Origin: Catonia carolina
Lineage: Eukaryota; Arthropoda; Insecta; Hemiptera; Achilidae
Direction: 5' to 3'
Length of the DNA: 64,000 nt
NCBI GenBank assembly: GCA_035578175.1
Contig: JAQMRL010000006.1
Location: 29,764,893 to 29,828,892, forward strand
How positions within the stretch are numbered: position 1 is the stretch's first letter; each line of letters opens with the position of its first letter. The translations under genes were made by a program, and so were the position numbers. Below the pieces are notes generated by a model. It saw only the letters and a list, made by a program, of their open reading frames with translations. It made no database searches and had not been told where the DNA came from. This document shows, one piece after another, positions 61,166 through 64,000 of the stretch.

Positions 61166-62520
61166 AAAAGTTGGCCTAGGCTGTTGTGAAATTAGTTAAG
61201 CGCTTTATTACGAAATAATGATCCTCAATGGTAAAAATTGGATGACAAACAATCCAGGTATTTAGGTCTAAAACTTTTATTTTCTTGGAAGGAAATAAGA
61301 GGAATAGTTTTTATGCCATTTTTCCTTGTTGTTTCGTTCTTTGGAGTATTATATAATATAATATAATAATTAAATAAATAAATAAATATAAAATAAGAAA
61401 TAATTAACAATATAGTAGGTATATATATATATATTTTTTTTTTGGGTTTAACATCCGACTGTTATGCAATTACTGCTAATGCACGGTGAAGGATGAAATA
61501 ATTTTTTTTCTTTATAACGTATGAAAATATGTCATGCCTGAATGGCATTCGAACCCAAGACCGCATGATGAGAGGCGAGCACGTTACCAACTACGCCAAT
61601 GCGACCGGCTAATTAACAATAGGTTTTAAAAGTAAAGTGTTTCTAAGGTAACAAAAACTATTTCATTTAAATTGTTTATATAGACTGATAAACATGAATG
61701 TTTAATGTTAATGCAATATTTTATAATTTATTAAATTTTGCTGTGGTATTTCAATATTTATTAAAAAATACGTCTTGAATTTTAATTCCTTAATGGAATC
61801 TTCTCATGAGAATGACATCATTCCTCTGGTCTGGTTTAATCTGGTTTGGTTCAACCTAGTATTGTATTTCCACTCTGGCCATCTGCCACAACCTGCCATC
61901 CAATGCCAAGAAGAAGATGGACTTCGCGTAAAGAAGAATGAAGAGGACTTCCAAGATGGACTTGGCATTGGAGAGAATAGTGCGAGGTCATGAGAGAAGA
62001 GGGTGGAAATATTGATACTAGTGTTGACAATCAATCCAGTGATCTTAATCCAGGAGGGGGATGATGTTACCTTCTGGCAAGATTCTAATAAAAACAGTCA
62101 GTTAAATTAAAATTGGATTAAGTAAAAATAAAAAAGAGGAAATATAATTATATTTATACATCTACCATATAACTTTAGCCTACTTTTTAATATAATATTT
62201 TAAATTATAGTAAACTTTTTAAAATTTATTTGTACATTAAATACAACTTTAAGTAGTGATTTTTCTAATTGAAATCGGAAGGTTTTCCAGAATGGGAATT
62301 TTTTTTATAAAACTAGTTCAAGAAATATGTCGATCTGAATTAATAGTGTAATGAATTTGGAACGAATAGTTTTTTTTTATTAAAAATTATAACTTCGAAC
62401 ATACACTTTTATCTTACTTCGATATTGGCATTTATAAATTATATATATAGGCCTACCACCTTCCTATAAAAATTAATCATTTTTACATCGGAAAGAGAAA
62501 GTCGTGTAGCATTTTAATTG
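61166..62520. repeat. Duplicated 1.1 kb unit, copy 1 (with a SINE inside)
   Basis: It runs from AAAGTTGGCCTAGGCTGTTG to GAAAGTCGTGTAGCATTTTA and is repeated with few differences from 62,869 to the window end. It contains ATGACATCATTCCTCTGG and an imperfect TGGTTTAATC/TGGTTTGGTT block. The frame of about 70 codons in both copies has no recognisable similarity. The right end GGAAAGAGAAAGTCGTG resembles the family C end. Confidence 0.8.
61413..61610 (-). repeat. tRNA-derived SINE with 11-bp target duplication
   Basis: AATTAACAATA flanks both sides (61,402-61,412 and 61,611-61,621). On the minus strand it starts AGCCGGTCGCATTGGCGTAG (A box). A B box TGGGTTCGAATGCC follows, and it ends in an A/AT-rich tail. 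The second copy of the duplicated unit lacks it and shows a single AATTAACAATA, confirming the insertion. Confidence 0.85.
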
Positions 62521-62868
62521 TTCAGTTCTAACTCAAACAATAACGGTAATAATTTAAAACTCATATAATTTTAAAATATCACCAAAATTTACACAATTAT
62601 GTATTATATAAAAAATACTGTGTGGCCGTATGAACATACCAGCTTTAGATACTCGTATTTCTTATAGAAAAGCTATTCTTACTATTTCTTACAAAAAAGA
62701 GGAAATATCCTTATAAAATAAATAACTAATTATAAATGTAAATTCATAATGATAATTATAATGTAGTAGGTCTATTTATAAACTCTGAAGAAAGTTTATT
62801 TAGAGTAATTAAATTAGACAAATAGTGGAGTTTCCCATCAAAGGTACAAATTTCGAAAAAAAAATTTA

Positions 62869-64000
62869 AAAGTTGGCCTAGACCTGTTGTGAAATTAGTT
62901 AATCGCTTTATTACGAAATAATGATCCTCAATGGTAAAAATCGGATGCAAACAATCCAGTTTTTTAGGTCTAAAACTTTTATTTTCTCGGAACGAAATAA
63001 ACATGTGCAATAGTTTTTATGCCATTTTTCCTTGTTGTTTTGTTCTTTGGAGTATTATATAATATAATATAATAAATAAATATGAAAATAATAAATAATT
63101 AACAATAGGTTTTAAAAGTAAAGTGTTTCTAAGGTAACAAAAACTATTTCATTTAAATTGTTTACATTGACTGATAAACATGAATGTTAAATGTGAATGC
63201 AATATTTTATAATTTATTAAATTTTGATGTGATATTTCAATATTTATTAAAAAATACGTCTTGAATTTTATTCGTTAATGGAATCTTTTCATGAGGATGA
63301 CATCATTCCTCTGGCCTGGTTTATTCTGGTTTGGTTCAACCTAGTATTGTATTTTCACTCCGGCCATCTGCCACAACCTGCCATCCAATGCCAAGAAGAA
63401 GATAGACTTCGCGTAAAGAAGAATGAAGAGGACTTCCAAGATGGACTTGGCATTGGAGAGAATAGTGCGAGGTCATGAGAGAAGAGGGTGGAAATATTGA
63501 TACTAGTGTTGACAATCAATCCAGTGATCTTAATCCAGGAGGGGGATGATGTTACCTTCTGGCAAGATTCTACCAAAAACAGTCAGTTAAATTAAAATTG
63601 GATTAAGTAAAAATAAAAAAGAGCAAATTTAAATATATTTATACATCTACAATATAACTTCGGCCTACTTTTTAATATAATATTTAAAATTTTAGTAAAC
63701 TTTTTTAAAATTTACTTGTACATTAAAAACAACTTTTAGTGATTTTTCTAATTGAAATCGGAAGAAGGTTTTGCAGAATGGGAAATTTTTTTATAAAACT
63801 AGGTCAAGAAATATGTCGTTCTGAATTAATAGTGTAATGAATTGGGAACAGATAATTTTTTTATTAAAAATTATAATTTAGAACATACACTTTCATCTTA
63901 CTTCGATATTGGCATTTATAAATTATATATATAGGCCTACTGCTTATAAAAATTGGTCATTTTTACATTGGAAAGAGAAAGTCGTGTAGCATTTTAATTG
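62869..64000. repeat. Duplicated 1.1 kb unit, copy 2 (runs to the window edge)
   Basis: It starts AAAAGTTGGCCTAGACCTGT and matches copy 1 minus its SINE, down to GAAAGTCGTGTAGCATTTTA at the last bases. About 350 bases of unrelated AT-rich DNA separate the two copies. Whether more copies follow cannot be seen. Confidence 0.8.

Noticed and set aside
61775..63478. About 70-codon frame present in both duplicated units
   Set aside because: It has no similarity I recognise and its start and N-terminal part differ between copies; the duplication alone explains its recurrence.

Overview
This is a 64 kb stretch of an AT-rich, intron-containing animal nuclear genome, very probably an insect. Both host genes have arthropod-type architecture, with small exons separated by large introns. 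The spaces between exons are packed with mariner, pogo-like, Helitron-like, non-LTR, Penelope-like and tRNA-derived SINE copies. I cannot name the species. A hemipteran is plausible from the overall style, but nothing in the window proves it. There is no operon, CRISPR or prokaryotic signal.

Layout. Bases 1-8.5 kb are intergenic: scraps of reverse transcriptase, a 0.9 kb terminal-inverted-repeat element, a foldback element and three copies of a roughly 0.95 kb repeat (called family C here). Bases 8,578-19,737 (minus strand) hold a complete six-exon gene for translation initiation factor eIF3 subunit f. Its introns carry a SINE-like family (A), a 5'-truncated Jockey/CR1-type retroelement that has split one of those SINEs, and a mariner relic with a pogo-like MITE inside it. 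Bases 19.74-21.96 kb form the divergent upstream region shared by the two host genes. From 21,970 to the right edge (plus strand) runs the NFRKB gene, an INO80 chromatin-remodelling subunit. I could join eighteen coding exons in phase, giving 1,254 codons, and the gene continues beyond the window. The last 6 kb is one NFRKB intron filled with Helitron-like ends, SINEs and a 1.1 kb duplicated unit.

Most notable non-genic content. A 5'-truncated Penelope-like element (26.77-28.02 kb, 11-bp target duplication, GIY-YIG endonuclease) carries a well-formed hammerhead ribozyme core just after its ORF. Directly beside it, a 134-bp inverted-repeat unit has a second hammerhead core (CUGAAGA variant) at its apex. 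A diverged relative with two decayed cores sits at 4.98-5.35 kb. A further hammerhead-like motif lies in a 112-bp insert with a 14-bp target duplication at 36.4 kb. All three families show a very short self-complementary stem III, an architecture associated with dimer-dependent cleavage.

The two host genes act in different processes, translation initiation and chromatin remodelling. Their shared interest here is the head-to-head arrangement. The remaining content is a record of repeated, nested transposon insertion. Intron-exon borders were placed by reading-frame phase, GT-AG signals and protein similarity recognised by eye. No alignment or transcript evidence was available.
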